In this document: one piece after another, positions 61,874 through 64,000 of the stretch
Layout of the letters: each line of letters begins with the position of its first letter
How positions within the stretch are numbered: the first letter of the stretch is position 1
Source of the DNA: Streptomyces oceani
GTDB taxonomy: Bacteria; Actinomycetota; Actinomycetes; Streptomycetales; Streptomycetaceae
Direction: 5' to 3'
Assembly: GCF_001751245.1 (NCBI RefSeq)
Contig: NZ_LJGU01000151.1
Coordinates: 43,807 to 107,806, forward strand
DNA: 64,000 bases
Notes under the pieces: generated by a model
Seen by the model: the letters and a program-made list of their open reading frames with translations, nothing else
What the model was told of the DNA's origin: nothing
Databases searched by the model: none
Program-made: the position numbers and the translations under genes

Positions 61874-62587
61874 ATGACCCGCGCCAGCCAGTGTCCCGAC
61901 CCGGCCCCGACCCCGTTCCCAACGCCCACGATCCACAGTGACGGCCTGCCCGGCTGGCTGGAGCCCGTGGACCGCGCGGCACACTCGGTCGAGGCCAGAC
62001 AGCTCAGCCAGTTCCTGCCGCCAGCGGGCGGCGCGGGGCGCCCGTCGGCCGTACTCATCCTGTTCGGCGACGGCCCCGAGGGGCCCGAACTGCTGCTGAT
62101 GGAACGCTCCAGCACCCTCCGCGCGCACGCCGGCCAGCCGTCCTTCCCCGGTGGCGCGCTCGACCCGGAGGACGGCGACCCGGCTGGTGCCGGGCCCCTA
62201 CGGGCAGCGCTGCGCGAGGCCCAGGAGGAGACCGGGCTCGACCCGGACGGGGTACAGGTGTTCGCGACCCTGCCGGCGCTCTACATCCCCGTCAGCGAGT
62301 TCGTCGTCACGCCGGTGCTGGGCTGGTGGCGGGAGCGTACGCCCGTCGCGCCGATAGACCCGGCCGAGACCGCCCGGGTGTTCACCGTGCCCGTCAGCGA
62401 ACTCACCGACCCCGGGAACCGCGCGACGGCGGTACACCCGAGCGGCTACCGCGGACCGGCGTTCACCGTGGGGTCCGCGCTCGTGTGGGGCTTCACCGCC
62501 GGCGTCATCGACCGGATACTCCACTTCGCGGGCTGGGAGGTCCCCTGGGACACCGACCGGCACCTCCCGCTCGACTGGCACTCCTGA
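61874..62587 (+). CDS. Nudix CoA pyrophosphatase (NudL-like)
   Basis: The protein has 237 residues. The UPF0035/NudL signature LLMERSSTLRAHAGQPSFPGGALDPED leads into the Nudix box ALREAQEETGLD. Then comes ALYIPVSEFVVTPVLGWWRE, as in CoA pyrophosphatases that split CoA into phosphopantetheine and adenosine 3',5'-bisphosphate. ATG 61874 is the first ATG; GTG 61868 is also possible. It lies between nth and the MarP-type gene, the normal Streptomyces neighbour set. Confidence 0.87.
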   Translation: MTRASQCPDPAPTPFPTPTIHSDGLPGWLEPVDRAAHSVEARQLSQFLPPAGGAGRPSAVLILFGDGPEGPELLLMERSSTLRAHAGQPSFPGGALDPEDGDPAGAGPLRAALREAQEETGLDPDGVQVFATLPALYIPVSEFVVTPVLGWWRERTPVAPIDPAETARVFTVPVSELTDPGNRATAVHPSGYRGPAFTVGSALVWGFTAGVIDRILHFAGWEVPWDTDRHLPLDWHS

Positions 62588-62710
62588 TGGCCCCCGCACG
62601 CCGGTTCCCCACCCAGCCGCCGCCCGTACCCTGCCCGTACGCTGCCCCGTACGCCCGCCGCCGCCCGCGCGGCGCTGGGCGCGGTGCCGACGACTCTGGA
62701 GGGTGACGCG

Positions 62711-63910
62711 GTGAACGTGCTGGACATTCTGCTCGTGCTCGCCGCCGTCTGGTTCGCGATCGTCGGCTACCGCCAGGGCTTCGTGGTCGGCGTGCTGTCG
62801 GTCGTCGGCTTCCTCGGCGGCGGGCTCGCGGCGATCTTCGTACTGCCCGTGGTGTGGGCGGAGCTGACGGACGACGCGCCACCGGGGACGCTCGGCGTGG
62901 TGACGGCGGTCGCCCTGGTGGTCGTCTGCGCCTCCGTCGGCCAGGCGTTCACCACCCATCTGGGCAACAAGCTGCGCCGCTACATCACCTGGTCCCCGGC
63001 CAAGGCACTGGACGCCACCGGCGGCGCGCTGGTCAACGTGCTGGCGATGCTGCTGGTCGCCTGGCTGATCGGGGCGTCGCTGGCGCAGTCCGCGCTGCCG
63101 ACGCTGAGCAAGGAGGCACGGGCCTCCAAGGTGCTGCACGGTGTCTCGCAGGTGGTCCCGGAGGAGGCCAACAGCTGGTTCGCGGACTTCTCCTCGGTGC
63201 TCGCGCAGAACGGCCTGCCCCAGGTCTTCTCCCCCTTCTCGAACGAGCCCATCACCGACGTCCCCGCCCCCGACCCGGGCCTGGCCAACAGCCCGGTGGC
63301 GGCCCAGGCCAAGCGGTCCATCGTCAAGGTGGTGGGGACGGCGACGAGTTGCGGCAAGGTACTGGAGGGCACCGGCTTCGTCTTCGACGAGGGCAGGGTG
63401 ATGACGAACGCTCACGTCGTCGGCGGTGTCGACGAGCCGACCGTGCAGATCGGCGGTGAGGGCCCGCTGCACGACGCGAAGGTGGTGCTCTACGACTGGG
63501 AGCGGGACATCGCCGTCCTGGACGTACCCGGACTGGACACCCCCGCGCTGGAGTTCGCCGAGGAGGACGCCGGCACCGGGAGCAGCGCCATCGTCGCCGG
63601 CTTCCCGGAGAACGGCGCGTACGACGTGCGCGCGGCGCGGGTGCGTGGCCGTATCGACGCCGGCGGGCCGGACATCTACCGCCGCGGCACCGTGCAGCGG
63701 GACGTCTACTCCCTGCACACCACCGTCCGGCAGGGCAACTCCGGCGGACCGCTCCTCACCCCGCAAGGCGAGGTCTACGGCGTCATCTTCGCCAAGTCCA
63801 TGGAGGACGACGACACCGGCTACGCCCTCACGGTGGACGAGATCCGCCCGGACATCCAGCGGGGTCGTACGGCCGAACGCCCCGTGGACAGCCAGGGTTG
63901 CGCGCTCTGA
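62711..63910 (+). CDS. marP: MarP-type membrane serine protease with CvpA-like domain
   Basis: The protein has 399 residues. Four membrane helices (residues 3-125) resemble CvpA. The trypsin-like domain has His of TNAHVV (about residue 235), Asp of ERDIAVLDV (about 266) and Ser of RQGNSGGPLL (about 343). Cys near 214 and Cys397 match the disulfide that activates M. tuberculosis MarP, and positions nearly coincide. MarP protects against acid and oxidative stress by cleaving the cell-wall hydrolase RipA in the periplasm. GGAGGGTGA precedes GTG 62711. The last 90 bases of the window after it hold nothing recognised. Confidence 0.9.
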   Translation: MNVLDILLVLAAVWFAIVGYRQGFVVGVLSVVGFLGGGLAAIFVLPVVWAELTDDAPPGTLGVVTAVALVVVCASVGQAFTTHLGNKLRRYITWSPAKALDATGGALVNVLAMLLVAWLIGASLAQSALPTLSKEARASKVLHGVSQVVPEEANSWFADFSSVLAQNGLPQVFSPFSNEPITDVPAPDPGLANSPVAAQAKRSIVKVVGTATSCGKVLEGTGFVFDEGRVMTNAHVVGGVDEPTVQIGGEGPLHDAKVVLYDWERDIAVLDVPGLDTPALEFAEEDAGTGSSAIVAGFPENGAYDVRAARVRGRIDAGGPDIYRRGTVQRDVYSLHTTVRQGNSGGPLLTPQGEVYGVIFAKSMEDDDTGYALTVDEIRPDIQRGRTAERPVDSQGCAL

Positions 63911-64000
63911 CGCCGTACGCCGCACCCGGCGCCGCGTCGGCTGCCGTACGCCCGGCCGCACCGCCCGGCCGCGCGCCCGGGCTCCTGCTGTACGGCCAAG

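Overview
The window is high-GC actinobacterial DNA. Gene content and order point to a Streptomyces chromosome: bldG and its anti-sigma partner, wblA, an MFS-thymidylate kinase fusion, the helicase/secretion Tad cluster, a 6C RNA, and an actinomycete integrative and conjugative element (AICE) in a tRNA gene. The species cannot be named from the sequence alone.

Positions 1-1126 hold a broken phage tail tape-measure fragment and mostly gene-free DNA. Positions 1127-16221 are a 15.1-kb AICE inserted at tRNA-Thr(CGU). Its ends are a 51-bp direct repeat (1127-1177 and 16171-16221), with a matching pair of putative integrase arm sites inside each end. From left to right it carries a cas-less type I-E CRISPR array (four repeats), a GNAT remnant, a YdcF/GntR-UTRA pair, DUF6284 and PycTM-like proteins, a TraB-type translocase, three Spd-like membrane proteins, a prim-pol/helicase replication module, an iteron-like region, Xis and Int. 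An IS481-type element (1573-4331) sits inside the middle CRISPR spacer. It is flanked by a 6-bp TCTAGT duplication, and removing it with one duplicate restores a spacer of exactly 32 nt. Besides its transposase it carries a ribbon-helix-helix-like regulator and a DpdA-like (tRNA-guanine-transglycosylase-fold) protein with a C-terminal HTH extension. This nested arrangement is the most unusual part of the window.

Positions 16253-50900 are conserved core chromosome. They include a TAP-type peptidase, DNA polymerase III delta-prime, the MFS-TMK fusion, TopA, methyltransferases, a proton-pumping pyrophosphatase, ApgA-BldG, a MrfA/YprA-type helicase divergent from a Tad secretion operon (Ssd/CpaE, TadA, TadB, TadC, DUF4244, TadE, TadE-like), a 6C RNA, a HAD phosphatase, a degenerate Fic protein, a CooC-like ATPase, a NodB-like lipoprotein, a SulP transporter and AcsA.

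Positions 51493-63910 carry a Holin-X protein, an epoxide-hydrolase-like protein, WblA, two ArsA/GET3-type ATPases, DUF4177, RidA, two Nudix hydrolases, an MBL hydrolase, Crp, endonuclease III and a MarP-type periplasmic protease. From memory of S. coelicolor, the wblA-to-marP block runs in the opposite order there. An inversion is plausible, with the roughly 1-kb gene-free stretch before wblA as a candidate breakpoint.
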